Shown in pieces: positions 50,742-61,473 of a stretch of 64,000 nt of DNA; the stretch's first letter is position 1, and every line of letters starts with the position of its first letter. The DNA comes from Actinomycetota bacterium (lineage in GTDB: Bacteria > Actinomycetota > Geothermincolia > Geothermincolales > RBG-13-55-18). The notes under the pieces are model-generated. The model was not told where the DNA came from. It was given only the letters and a program-made list of their open reading frames with translations, and ran no database searches. The position numbers and the translations under genes were made by a program. The stretch is from positions 1 through 64,000 of the forward strand of contig JACIXD010000003.1 in NCBI GenBank assembly GCA_014360645.1, read 5' to 3'.

Positions 50742-50796
50742 GGCCTGGCGCGCACCATGCGCGCGGTGGCAAGGAGACGGAAAAAGGGGGTTGCAC

Positions 50797-51036
50797 ATGA
50801 AAGGGGTCCTGGTTTCCCTTATGGCCCTGCTCCTATGTGTGTTATTGTGGTCGGGAAGCGTGGTTCCCGCCCTGGGGCAGGGAGAGAGCGGGGGTGGCGA
50901 CGGGGGAGGCGGAACGGTCCGCCTCATCGTGACCATAGCTGTCATCTGGCTGGCCATCATGGCCGCGGTGGTGACGGTGGTCATCGTGACGCGGAAGAAG
51001 TCGGGCGAAGAGGAGAGGGAGAGCCGCGAGGGATGA
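50797..51036 (+). CDS. Small exported/membrane protein of unknown function
   Basis: A 79-residue protein with an N-terminal signal-like helix (about 4-24), a Gly-rich linker (GESGGGDGGGG), a second helix (about 41-64) and a charged tail. The ATG has AAAAAGGGGG upstream. No family recognised. Its place in the antiporter operon suggests a small accessory membrane subunit. Confidence 0.6.
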   Translation: MKGVLVSLMALLLCVLLWSGSVVPALGQGESGGGDGGGGTVRLIVTIAVIWLAIMAAVVTVVIVTRKKSGEEERESREG

Positions 51037-51064
51037 AGGCGCGGCGGAAAAGGAGTGGTAAGAC

Positions 51065-51505
51065 ATGGAAGACAGGATCGGCCTGGTATCGCGGTGGTTC
51101 GTGGCATTGACGGCGGTCTTCATACCCCTGTCCATCCTGGTGCTCATCTCCGGCTCCTGGGGGGCCAACTTCCTCTCCAGCCAGTGGACGCGCTACCTGC
51201 TCTTCGCCTCCTGGGTGGCCCTCACGGTGTCGCTGGTGGTGGGGGCGGGCAACACCGTCGCCTTCATGGCCGTGGACGGCGAGAAGGAGGAGGGGACGGG
51301 ATCCCTCTCGCCGGGCGAGGGCGGCGGGGGCGAGGGGGAGAGCGAAGGGCTGGCCCGAACCTCAGGGGTTCGGAAGGAAAATTCCTCCAACATGAGCTAC
51401 AACCTGCTGCTGGTGCAGGTGGGCGCTTTCCTGGTGGGGGTGGTGCTCTACGTGGCCTTCATCTCCTGGATGCTCCTGCCGAAGATCGTCATGAACGCCT
51501 ATTGA
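51065..51505 (+). CDS. Membrane protein of unknown function
   Basis: A 146-residue protein with three predicted helices (about 11-32, 43-68, 113-140) and a Gly/Glu-rich cytoplasmic or external loop (about 72-100). AAAAGGAGTGG precedes the ATG. No family recognised. It is co-directional with the antiporter genes, 28 bases behind the previous small membrane protein, and could be part of that assembly. Confidence 0.6.
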   Translation: MEDRIGLVSRWFVALTAVFIPLSILVLISGSWGANFLSSQWTRYLLFASWVALTVSLVVGAGNTVAFMAVDGEKEEGTGSLSPGEGGGGEGESEGLARTSGVRKENSSNMSYNLLLVQVGAFLVGVVLYVAFISWMLLPKIVMNAY

Positions 51506-51517
51506 TCCTCTCCGGGA

Positions 51518-52249
51518 ATGGGGACCTACACCCACCGTTTTTACCGCGAGGGCATGCACGCGGAGGGCCTGATGCCCTTCCGCGTGGTCGAGGGGGAGAG
51601 CGACCTCTTTCTATTCGCGCGCCGCGACCTGTCGCGGGAGGCGCGCCTCTCCCTCTCCCGGCACCGCCGGGAACTGGAGGAGTTCATCGCCCGCCAGCCC
51701 CTCTTCGCGTCCACCTTCCGCCCCTACGAGGTCCCGGAGGACGCGCCGCCGGTGGTGAGGGTCATGGCGGAGGCGGCGTGCCGCGCGGGCGTCGGCCCCA
51801 TGGCCTGCGTGGCGGGGGCGCTGGCGGACCTGGTGGGGGGCGACCTGGCGGCCTGGAGCGAGGAGGTCATCGTGGAGAACGGCGGCGATATCCACCTGCG
51901 CTCGACGCGGATGCGCCGGGTGGGGATCTTCGCCGGCCCCTCCCGGTGGAGCGGGCGCCTCGCGCTCCGGGTCGGACCCACGCCCCCCGGGGGGACCGGC
52001 ATATGCACCTCCTCCGCCTCCGTGGGCCCCTCGTACAGCGCGGGTACGGCGGACTGCGCCCTGGTGGTGGCGGAGAGCGCCGCCCTGGCCGACGCAGTGG
52101 CCAGCGCCCTCGGCAATCGGGCCAAAGGCCCGCAACACATCGAGGAGGCGCTGGAGGCGGCGATGGGCATCGCGGGAGTCGCAGGATGCCTGTTGGTCGT
52201 GGGCGAACACCTCGGGGCACGCGGCGAACTCGAGCTCGAAGAGCTGTGA
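51518..52249 (+). CDS. UPF0280 family protein (ApbE-like fold)
   Basis: A 243-residue member of the UPF0280 family, whose proteins are related to the flavin transferase ApbE. The conserved core GPMACVAGALADLVG, the VENGGDIHLRS segment and TGICTSSASVGPSYSAGTADCA are all present. Its biochemical role is not established; relatives often sit beside redox or methyl-transfer genes. It begins 12 bases after the previous gene and is convergent with the nitrilase-family gene. Confidence 0.85.
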   Translation: MGTYTHRFYREGMHAEGLMPFRVVEGESDLFLFARRDLSREARLSLSRHRRELEEFIARQPLFASTFRPYEVPEDAPPVVRVMAEAACRAGVGPMACVAGALADLVGGDLAAWSEEVIVENGGDIHLRSTRMRRVGIFAGPSRWSGRLALRVGPTPPGGTGICTSSASVGPSYSAGTADCALVVAESAALADAVASALGNRAKGPQHIEEALEAAMGIAGVAGCLLVVGEHLGARGELELEEL

Positions 52250-52277
52250 AGGAGCGATTGGTCCTGCGCCGGACCCC

Positions 52278-53249
52278 CTAAGCAGTCGCCCCGGAAGAGA
52301 CCGCGCGCGCACGCCGTCTTCGCTCCGGGCTGAGGCGGTAGTATATCCCGCCCGCGAGCTCGATGACGCGCCAGAGGTTGGTGGCCCGCGGCACCTGCAT
52401 CGCCCAGCGGCCGTGGCCGGCGGCGCAGGTCCCGGTCTTGCGGGCGGGATCGAGGGTCACCTCCGCCACGATCACCCCCTCCTCGTCGCCGAGCCGGGCT
52501 TTCACCGTGCCGTCGCCGTCGGCGATGGCGGAAAGGCCGGGGAAGCTGGAGGTCTGGGTGAGGAAGGGAAGGCCGGGCATGGGAGACACCCAGGGCCCGC
52601 ACTTGTTCGCGAACACCGCCGGGACGCCCAGCATGGCGGCATAGAAGGGCGCCATTTCCTCCAGGAGCCGGTTGAAGCCGGCGACGGCCCCGGCGGGGAA
52701 GAAGGGATTGGGCATGGGAGAGGGGGCGGAGTGGGGCATGAGCAGGATGTCCGGGTCCTGCGCGCACATCATGCGGGGGAGGTAGGCGAGCTGGTTCTCG
52801 TAGCAGATGCCCACCCCTATCCTGCCCAGTGCGGTATCCATGCAGTGGGGACCGTCCTGGCCCCGCGTGAAGTAGGCCTCGGCGCAGGCGGGGGTGCGCT
52901 TGCGCACCCTCCCGGCCTCCTCCCCCCGGGGGTCGGTGAGCACGAAGCTGTTGTAGAAATGCTCTCCCTCCGCCTCCAGGTAGCTGGTGCCCAGCCAGAT
53001 GCCGAGGCGGCGGGAGGTGTCGCGCAGCCACCGGACGGTGGCCCCTTCCCCGGGCTCGGCTGCGTCCCAGATCTCGCGGGAGAAGATGTAACCCGTGGGC
53101 ATGAACTCCGGGAGGAGCACCAGCGAGGCTCCCCGGGCGGCGGCCGTCTCCACCAGGGGCGTGGCGCGAGCCAGGTTGCCCGCGATGTCGCCGTTCCGCG
53201 ATGCCATCTGCACCGCTGCCACCGTGAGCGAGCGCTTGCCGCGGTCCAT
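52278..53249 (-). CDS. Carbon-nitrogen hydrolase (nitrilase superfamily)
   Basis: A 323-residue nitrilase-superfamily amidase. The catalytic triad is Glu48 (LLPEFMPTGY), Lys117 (VRKRTPACAE) and Cys149 (GVGICYENQ). The C-terminal 40 residues after ARKTGTCAAGHGRW form an extension with a hydrophobic segment. The substrate is unknown; aliphatic amidases and carbamoyl-hydrolases share these features. The gene stands alone on this strand. Confidence 0.85.
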   Translation of the reverse strand: MDRGKRSLTVAAVQMASRNGDIAGNLARATPLVETAAARGASLVLLPEFMPTGYIFSREIWDAAEPGEGATVRWLRDTSRRLGIWLGTSYLEAEGEHFYNSFVLTDPRGEEAGRVRKRTPACAEAYFTRGQDGPHCMDTALGRIGVGICYENQLAYLPRMMCAQDPDILLMPHSAPSPMPNPFFPAGAVAGFNRLLEEMAPFYAAMLGVPAVFANKCGPWVSPMPGLPFLTQTSSFPGLSAIADGDGTVKARLGDEEGVIVAEVTLDPARKTGTCAAGHGRWAMQVPRATNLWRVIELAGGIYYRLSPERRRRARAVSSGATA

Positions 53250-53349
53250 CCCTCACTCCCCTTCCGTGGTCGCGGCGACCGGGCAGCCGCGCGGCGGGCG
53301 GCGGCGACATCGACCCGGCCGCTTTGCCCTGGCCTTTATCCGTGTGGAA

Positions 53350-53379
53350 AGTATAACCCCATCCCGCCGCCACGGTCAC
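53350..53379 (-). promoter_or_regulatory. Possible promoter of the nitrilase-family gene
   Basis: Minus-strand GTGACC and TATACT are 18 bases apart, about 100 bases before the start codon. Confidence 0.4.
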
Positions 53380-53511
53380 GCCTTCCATCCGGCTCCATGC
53401 CCTGACCCCCGTCGCCGCGGGCCCGCCGCTCTCCCGCCGGGAGCCCCGGCCCCGTCCCGCGACCGACCCGCACAGGAGGTCGCCCCTGCGCGCGACGCGC
53501 CGCCTGACGGG

Positions 53512-55584
<2,073 letters not shown>

Positions 55585-55761
55585 CGGGTGGCGGGCGAGG
55601 TGAGGTGCCCGTCCCCCCTGCCGGCGGCGGTGCGAGGAGGAAGAAGAAGGGAAGAAGGTCCGGGGACCGGGGAGAGGAAGGGTCCCCGCGGGATCCTGCC
55701 GGGGGTTCGCGCGATCCCGCGGCGTGTCGCAGGGGCGGGGCGACGAGGCGAGAGGAGGAGC

Positions 55762-56043
55762 ATGATCGAGAGGAAGGACGTGGAATACGTGGCGTGGCTG
55801 GCACGCCTGGAGCTGAGCGAGGAGGAGATAGAGAGGTTCACGCGCCAGCTCGGGCAGGTGCTGGAACACGCGGAGAGGATCAAGTCCCTGGATACCGGGG
55901 AGGTCAGGCCCACCTCCCATCCCATTCCGCTCAGGAACGTGATGCGGGAGGACGAGGTGAGGCCGGGGCTCACCCAGCAGGAAGCCCTTTCCAACGCCCC
56001 GCGGGCGGAGGGGGGTTATTTCGCCGTGCCGAGGATCATCTAG
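55762..56043 (+). CDS. gatC: Glu/Asp-tRNA amidotransferase subunit C
   Basis: A 93-residue GatC that bridges GatA and GatB in the amidotransferase converting Glu-tRNA(Gln) (and Asp-tRNA(Asn)) to the amidated form. DVEYVAWLARLELSEEEIE and the C-terminal APRAEGGYFAVPRII are typical. AGAGGAGGAG precedes the ATG; the longer upstream frame is not used. A membrane-protein gene separates it from gatA. Confidence 0.92.
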   Translation: MIERKDVEYVAWLARLELSEEEIERFTRQLGQVLEHAERIKSLDTGEVRPTSHPIPLRNVMREDEVRPGLTQQEALSNAPRAEGGYFAVPRII

Positions 56044-56059
56044 CCACGGGAGGAGAGCG

Positions 56060-56743
56060 GTGTCGCCGTACATCCACGTCCTCTCCGCGTCGGTCATGCT
56101 GGCACTCGCCGCCTGGATCCGGCGCTCCGGCGCGGAGCGCGGCGAGCCGGCGCGATATCTGGTGGTGTGGCTGGCGTTGAGCGCGGCGGCCTCGCTGATC
56201 ATGGCCGCGAGCCAGTGGGTGGAAGACGAGACCGTGAGCCTCTCCTTCGCCGCCGCGGCGCGCTCCCTGGGGCTCATGGGGGCCTTCATCGCCTTCGTCT
56301 TCACCCGCTCCTTCAGCCGCAGCCCGGACAGCTCGCTCTACTTCTGGTCGCTTCCCCTGCAGCTGGGACTGGCTTCCAACATCCTCAACTGGGAGCGCAT
56401 CTACCGGCTCGAGGGCCGGACCTGGGTGCTGAGGGCGGGGGATTCCCTCGCCCTTGCGGTCGCCGTGGCGATCTGGTTCTACTATCTTCTGGCGCTGCTC
56501 TACGCCCTGCTGCTCTATTCCACCCTCAAGAAGGAGGGGAAGGAGATGGAGAGCCGGCGCACCCTGGTCATGACCCTGGGGCTGTTGTTGCTGATGGCGG
56601 CGGGTTCCCTGGGGGGCATGGTGAACGGGGTCACCGGCCATGCCGCCGTTTACGGGAGCCTGGGCTACCTCGCGGGGGTTCTGTCGCTGGTGTGGGCCTT
56701 CGGCTTTCCCCTCGCCTCCGGGGAGCCGGGACGCTGGCGTTAG
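56060..56743 (+). CDS. Polytopic membrane protein of unknown function
   Basis: A 227-residue protein with about seven hydrophobic segments and few soluble loops, from GTG 56060 with GGGAGGAGAG upstream. The layout resembles N-terminal sensory membrane domains of bacterial regulators, but no output domain follows. No family recognised. It lies between gatC and gatA in the same direction, 16 bases after gatC. Confidence 0.65.
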   Translation: MSPYIHVLSASVMLALAAWIRRSGAERGEPARYLVVWLALSAAASLIMAASQWVEDETVSLSFAAAARSLGLMGAFIAFVFTRSFSRSPDSSLYFWSLPLQLGLASNILNWERIYRLEGRTWVLRAGDSLALAVAVAIWFYYLLALLYALLLYSTLKKEGKEMESRRTLVMTLGLLLLMAAGSLGGMVNGVTGHAAVYGSLGYLAGVLSLVWAFGFPLASGEPGRWR

Positions 56744-56776
56744 CAAGGAAGGAAAGGAAAGGAAGGAAAGGAAGAC
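56744..56776 (+). repeat. GGAA/GGAAA purine microsatellite serving as ribosome site of gatA
   Basis: About 30 bases of repeated GGAAG and GGAAAG units directly before the TTG start give several overlapping Shine-Dalgarno sequences. Slippage could change spacing. Confidence 0.6.
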
Positions 56777-56777
56777 G

Positions 56778-58253
56778 TTGGAATCACTCTACGCCATGAG
56801 GGCATGGGAATTGAGGGAGCTGCTGGAACGGCGGGAGGTCTCCGCCGCGGAGGTCCTGGACTCCGTGCTGGACCGCATCGAGGAGGTCGAGGACCGGGTG
56901 CGCTCCTATATAACCCTCACCGAGGAAGAGGCGCGCGCCGCCGCGGCGGCGGCCGACGACGCGCGTGCGAGGGGAGAGGACGCCGGAGCGGTGGGCGGGA
57001 TACCCATGGCGGTGAAGGACGTGCTCTGCACGCGGGGGGTGCGCACCACCTGCGGGTCGCGCATGCTGGAGCACTACGTCCCCGTCTACGACGCCACGGT
57101 GGTGGGAAGGCTGCGCGCCCAGGGTCTCACCATGGTGGGCAAGGCCAACATGGACGAGTTCGCCATGGGCTCCTCCACCGAGAACTCCGCCTTCCACCCC
57201 ACCCGCAACCCTTGGGACCTCCAGAGGGTGCCGGGCGGTTCCAGCGGGGGCTCCGCCGCGGCGGTGGCGGCGGGGGAGGCGATATGGGCACTGGGCTCCG
57301 ACACCGGGGGCTCCATCCGCCAGCCGGCCTCCTTCTGCGGCCTGGTGGGGATGAAGCCCACCTACGGACTGGTGTCGCGCTACGGCCTGGTGGCCTTCGC
57401 CTCTTCCCTCGACCAGGTGGGGCCCATAACCCGCGACGTCAGGGACTGCGCTCTCCTGCTCTCGCTGCTGGCGGGACACGACCCCCTGGATTCCACCTCC
57501 CTTCCCGGCGAGATCCCGGACTACGCCGCGGCCTTGGAGGGGGGCGTGCGCGGACTCAGGGTGGGGGTGCCGCGCGAGCTCATACAGGAAGGACTGACCC
57601 CCGGCGTGAGGGAGGCGGTGGAGGGGGCGCTGCGCCTGCTGGAGGAGCTGGGGGCGGAGGTGTCGGAGGCCTCGCTGCCCAACCTCGACTACGCCCTCAG
57701 CGCCTATTACATCATCGCACCCGCCGAGGCGAGCTCCAACCTGGCGCGGTTCGACGGGGTGCGCTACGGCCTGCGCGTGGAGGGCGCCGCGGACATGATG
57801 GAGATGTACGGGCGCACCCGCGCGGCGGGCTTCGGGGCGGAGGTGAAGAGGCGTATCATGCTCGGCACCTATGCCCTCTCGGCGGGCTATTACGAGGCCT
57901 ATTACGGGCAGGCCCAGAAGGTGAGGACGCTCATCATCGCCGATTTCGACGCCGCCTTCCGGAGCTTCGACGTGCTGGTCAGCCCCACTTCCCCCACCCC
58001 CGCCTTCGAGCTGGGGGAGAAGGTGGAGGACCCGCTATCCATGTACCTCTCGGACGTGTGCACCATCCCCGTGAACCTGGCGGGCATCCCGGCGGTGAAC
58101 ATACCCTGCGGGCTGGACGGCGGCCTGCCGGTGGGGCTGCAGATCATGGGGAGGGTGCTGGATGAGGCCACCCTGCTCCGCGTGGCCCGCGCCCTGGAGG
58201 AGGCGCTGGACTTCCGGGCGGCGCCGGATCCCGGAAGGGGGGTGGGGAGATGA
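56778..58253 (+). CDS. gatA: Glu/Asp-tRNA amidotransferase subunit A
   Basis: A 491-residue amidase that releases ammonia from glutamine for transamidation. The Ser-cisSer-Lys triad is Lys80 (MAVKDVLC), Ser155 ([10 protein letters not shown]) and Ser179 ([11 protein letters not shown]). Start TTG 56778 gives the expected N-terminus; ATG 56796 is an alternative. The stop overlaps the gatB start (ATGA). Confidence 0.95.
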   Translation: MESLYAMRAWELRELLERREVSAAEVLDSVLDRIEEVEDRVRSYITLTEEEARAAAAAADDARARGEDAGAVGGIPMAVKDVLCTRGVRTTCGSRMLEHYVPVYDATVVGRLRAQGLTMVGKANMDEFAMGSSTENSAFHPTRNPWDLQRVPGGSSGGSAAAVAAGEAIWALGSDTGGSIRQPASFCGLVGMKPTYGLVSRYGLVAFASSLDQVGPITRDVRDCALLLSLLAGHDPLDSTSLPGEIPDYAAALEGGVRGLRVGVPRELIQEGLTPGVREAVEGALRLLEELGAEVSEASLPNLDYALSAYYIIAPAEASSNLARFDGVRYGLRVEGAADMMEMYGRTRAAGFGAEVKRRIMLGTYALSAGYYEAYYGQAQKVRTLIIADFDAAFRSFDVLVSPTSPTPAFELGEKVEDPLSMYLSDVCTIPVNLAGIPAVNIPCGLDGGLPVGLQIMGRVLDEATLLRVARALEEALDFRAAPDPGRGVGR

Positions 58254-59707
58254 GCGGCTACGAGGCGGTGATCGGGCTGGAGATACATGCCGAGCTCAAG
58301 ACGCGCTCCAAGATGTTCTGTGCCTGCGACGCCTCCTTCGGGGGTGAGCCCAACACCAGGACCTGCCCGGTATGCCTGGGGCTTCCGGGGGTGCTCCCGG
58401 TCCTCAACCGCCGCGCGGTGGAGCTGGCCGTGCGCCTTGCCCTGGCCTTGCACTGCGAGATAGCCCCGTACAGCATCTTTCACCGCAAGAACTATTTCTA
58501 CCCCGATATGCCCAAGAATTTCCAGATATCGCAGTACGACCTCCCGCTGGGGGTGGGCGGCTACCTGGACCTGGAGGAGGAGGGAGAGGCGTTCCGCGTG
58601 GGCATCACCCGCGTGCACCTGGAGGAGGACACGGGGAAGACCGTGCACGTGAGCGAGAGCGGGCGCATCCACGGCTCGGAGTACAGTCTGGAGGATTTCA
58701 ACCGCGCCGGCGTGCCCCTGCTGGAGATCGTGACCGAGCCCGATATCCGCACACCCGAACAGGCGCGCGCCTTCATGCAGGAGCTCAAGAGCATCATGGA
58801 GCACCTCGAGGTCTCCGACTGCAGGATGGAGGAGGGGAGTCTGCGCTGCGACGCCAACGTCTCCCTGCGCCCCCTGGGCTCCTCGCGACTGGGGGTGAAG
58901 ACGGAGGTCAAGAACATGAACTCCTTCCGCGCCCTGCAGCGCGCCCTGGCCTACGAGATCCGGCGCCAGCAGGAGGTGCTGGAGGGGGGAGGAGAGGTGG
59001 TCCAGGAGACGCGGCACTGGGACGCCGACGCCAACGTCACCACCCCCCTGCGCACCAAGGAATACGCCTACGATTACCGCTACTTCCCGGAGCCGGACCT
59101 GGTCCCCCTGGAGCTGGACCGCGCCTTCATCGCCTCCGTGGAGGAAGCGCTCCCGGAGCTGCCGGCGCAGAGGAGGAGGCGCTTGCGCGAGGAATACGGA
59201 CTGCCCGCCCACGACGCGGCTATCCTCACCTCCTCCAAGGCCATGGGCGACTTCTATGAGGCGGCGGTGGCCGCGGGAGCCGATCCCAAAGCGGTCAGCA
59301 ACTGGATGATGGGTGAGCTCTCGGCTTACCTCAACGCCAAGGGGATGGAGATCGGCGAGGTTCCCGTGACCCCCGCCCAGCTCGCGGCGATGATCAAGCT
59401 GGTGGAAAAGGGCACCATATCGGGCAAGATCGCCAAGTCCGTGTTCGAGGAGATGCTGGAGAGCGGAAGGGACGCGGAGGAGATCGTGGCGGAACGCGGC
59501 CTCACCCAGATCAGCGACCAGGGTGAGCTGGAGGCGGTGGTGGAGGAGGTGGTCAAAGAAAACCCCGGCGTGGTCGAGGATTTTCGCAAGGGGAAGGAGA
59601 AGGCGGTGTCCTTCCTGGTCGGCCAGGTGATGCGCAAGACCCGGGGAAGGGCCAACCCGCAACTGGTGAACGAGCTCCTGCAGCGCAGGCTGCGGGAGGG
59701 GAGCTGA
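58250..59707 (+). CDS. gatB: Glu/Asp-tRNA amidotransferase subunit B
   Basis: A 485-residue GatB that activates the misacylated tRNA with ATP and receives ammonia through a tunnel from Gat[24 protein letters not shown] opens the kinase-like domain and [19 protein letters not shown] contributes its zinc-site Cys. A C-terminal YqeY-like helical domain (about 330-485) binds tRNA. Length is normal. Translation is coupled to gatA by a four-base overlap. Confidence 0.96.
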   Translation: MSGYEAVIGLEIHAELKTRSKMFCACDASFGGEPNTRTCPVCLGLPGVLPVLNRRAVELAVRLALALHCEIAPYSIFHRKNYFYPDMPKNFQISQYDLPLGVGGYLDLEEEGEAFRVGITRVHLEEDTGKTVHVSESGRIHGSEYSLEDFNRAGVPLLEIVTEPDIRTPEQARAFMQELKSIMEHLEVSDCRMEEGSLRCDANVSLRPLGSSRLGVKTEVKNMNSFRALQRALAYEIRRQQEVLEGGGEVVQETRHWDADANVTTPLRTKEYAYDYRYFPEPDLVPLELDRAFIASVEEALPELPAQRRRRLREEYGLPAHDAAILTSSKAMGDFYEAAVAAGADPKAVSNWMMGELSAYLNAKGMEIGEVPVTPAQLAAMIKLVEKGTISGKIAKSVFEEMLESGRDAEEIVAERGLTQISDQGELEAVVEEVVKENPGVVEDFRKGKEKAVSFLVGQVMRKTRGRANPQLVNELLQRRLREGS

Positions 59708-59723
59708 TCTCCCCGGCGGGCGT

Positions 59724-59741
59724 CAGGGGCACGGGCCCCTG
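59724..59741 (+). repeat. Hairpin after gatB
   Basis: CAGGGGC pairs with GCCCCTG around ACGG, 16 bases behind the gatB stop. No T run follows. Confidence 0.5.
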
Positions 59742-59772
59742 TTCGCACGCCGTGGAGGTCCGAGGCCGCGGC

Positions 59773-59812
59773 ATGTCGGCTGCCGCGTGAAGCTTGGAGG
59801 GAAAGCCGACAT
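59773..59812. repeat. 9-bp inverted repeat upstream of the zinc-ribbon gene
   Basis: ATGTCGGCT and AGCCGACAT are perfect inverted repeats 22 bases apart, 35 bases before the start codon. This could be an operator or an RNA stem. Confidence 0.4.
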
Positions 59813-59846
59813 ACCGATGGGTTTCGTCGGATGAGAGGAGAAAGCG

Positions 59847-60806
59847 ATGGATGAGAGCGGCGGAGGATACTGTCCGCGCTGCGGGAAGACGGTGAAGGAA
59901 GGCGCCTCCTTCTGCACCGGCTGCGGGGAGCCCCTGGGGACCCAGGGCGGTCCGCCGGGCGCGCAGTCCGGGGGAGCCGCCGGCGAGACGGGCGGGGGCG
60001 CGGAACAGGTCACGGGCGGGGCGGCGGCCCCGGTCCCGCCCCCGGGACCGCAGGCGTCACCCCCGGGAGAGCCCCCTTATCCCGCGCCGGGGATCCCGTC
60101 TTACGGGGGCGAGATGCCCCCGGCGGCGCTTCCGAGGAAGAGCAGGCTCCCCCTGGTGTTGGGGATACTGGGTGGGATCCTGGTGTTGGGGGGCGTCGCC
60201 GTGCTGGTGCTCTGGCTGACCCTGTGGAGGGGCGGCGCGGGAGGGACCGGTGACCCCATAGCGTTGGCGGAGAAGTTCATCTCGGCCATGGAGAAGGGCG
60301 ATGCCGACGCCTACCTGGACTGCTTCGACCCCGAGTCCCTGTCCATGGAGGACAACCCCTTCATTGATGCCATGGGCATGGATATGAAAAAGCTGGTGGA
60401 GATGACCTTCTCGATGTCCGAGATCAGCTTCAAGGGCGTGCAGCTGGAGAAGAAGTCCGAGAGAGGGGACCGGGCCGAGGTGGTGACCACGGCGGGGACG
60501 CTCACCCTCTCGGTCATGGGCTTCGAGGAGGAGTACGACCTCGCGGAGGAGCCCCTGAGATTCAAGATGGTGAAGAAAAGCGGGCGCTGGTACCTGACGG
60601 AGGACCCCATGCCCGGTTCCGTGGGGCCGGAGATGGACCTCGAGGACCTGGAGGACATGGATTTCGAGGACCTGGACCTCGAGGACCTGGAGGAGTTCCT
60701 CCCCGAGGACCTGGACCTCGAGGAGCTGGAGAACATGAGCCCGGACGAGCTCCTGGAGTTCCTCGAGGAGCTGGAGCGCTTGATGGAAGATCTACCCAGC
60801 GAGTAA
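59847..60806 (+). CDS. Zinc-ribbon membrane-anchored protein with acidic repeat tail
   Basis: A 319-residue protein: N-terminal zinc ribbon (YCPRCGKTVKEG and FCTGCGEPLG), a Pro/Gly-rich linker (about 35-92), one membrane helix (about 100-122), and an extracytoplasmic domain resembling NTF2/DUF4878-type folds (about 130-255). A Leu/Asp/Glu-rich tail of DLEDLE-like repeats closes it (about 262-319). The cytoplasmic zinc ribbon and external domain suggest a sensor or stress protein; no function is known. AGAGGAGAAAG precedes the ATG. Confidence 0.7.
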   Translation: MDESGGGYCPRCGKTVKEGASFCTGCGEPLGTQGGPPGAQSGGAAGETGGGAEQVTGGAAAPVPPPGPQASPPGEPPYPAPGIPSYGGEMPPAALPRKSRLPLVLGILGGILVLGGVAVLVLWLTLWRGGAGGTGDPIALAEKFISAMEKGDADAYLDCFDPESLSMEDNPFIDAMGMDMKKLVEMTFSMSEISFKGVQLEKKSERGDRAEVVTTAGTLTLSVMGFEEEYDLAEEPLRFKMVKKSGRWYLTEDPMPGSVGPEMDLEDLEDMDFEDLDLEDLEEFLPEDLDLEELENMSPDELLEFLEELERLMEDLPSE

Positions 60807-60965
60807 ACGAGCACCCGGCTCTTCCTCGCGTACGGGTACCCCCGCCGCCGCGGGAAGAGGCGCGTGAGCGCCGGGCGGGACAAAGCGGCGGCGTACCGCG
60901 GCCGGAGAGGCACGGGAGAAGCGGGCCGCCGGTATGCGCGGATCGGGCGGCGCCGGAAAGGCGGG

Positions 60966-60997
60966 AGAAAAACAAGACGGGGGCGGCGCGCCCCCGT
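60966..60997 (-). terminator. Rho-independent terminator of the lpd-gcvH operon
   Basis: On the minus strand, a 9-bp GC stem (ACGGGGGCG/CGCCCCCGT) with a 3-base loop is followed by TCTTGTTTTTC, about 25 bases behind gcvH. Confidence 0.75.
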
Positions 60998-61023
60998 TCA
61001 TCTTCCCTGCGGCGGCGAGGAAG

Positions 61024-61401
61024 CTATTCCGAGACCAGCTTCTCGTAGGCGGCGGCGTCGAGCAGCTCGTCCACGCCGGAGTCCTCGGCCAGCTCCACCT
61101 TGACCATCCAGCCCTGCTCGTAGCAGTCCTCGTTGATGATCTCCGGCGCCTCCACCACTTCCTGGTTGGTCTCGATGATGGTGCCGTTTACCGGGCTGTA
61201 GACGTCGGACACCGACTTGACCGACTCGATCTCGGCATAGGGCTTGCCCGCCGTCACCTCGGTGCCCACGGGAGGCAGCTCGAGGAACACGATCTCTCCC
61301 AGCTGGTCCTGGGCGTAGTAGGTGATGCCCAGGGTGGCGGTATTGTCCTCGATCCTTGCCCAGCAGTGCTCCGGATGGTACTTGAGGTCCTCAGGATACA
61401 T
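61024..61401 (-). CDS. gcvH: Glycine cleavage system H protein
   Basis: A 125-residue lipoyl carrier. The lipoylated residue is Lys62 in EIESVKSVSDVYSP, and the flanking GEIVFLELPPVG and the C-terminal WMVKVEL segment fit the family. ATG 61401 with GGAGGTG six bases upstream is preferred over GTG 61410, which would sit directly on the ribosome site. It is encoded with lpd. The P and T proteins are not in this window. Lipoylation needs LipA, encoded in the Wood-Ljungdahl cluster. Confidence 0.93.
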   Translation of the reverse strand: MYPEDLKYHPEHCWARIEDNTATLGITYYAQDQLGEIVFLELPPVGTEVTAGKPYAEIESVKSVSDVYSPVNGTIIETNQEVVEAPEIINEDCYEQGWMVKVELAEDSGVDELLDAAAYEKLVSE

Positions 61402-61473
61402 CGGCTTCACCTCCAGGTAGTCCCGATATGACTATGCCATGATATCGCAACCCGTATCCTCGCGCCACACCCG

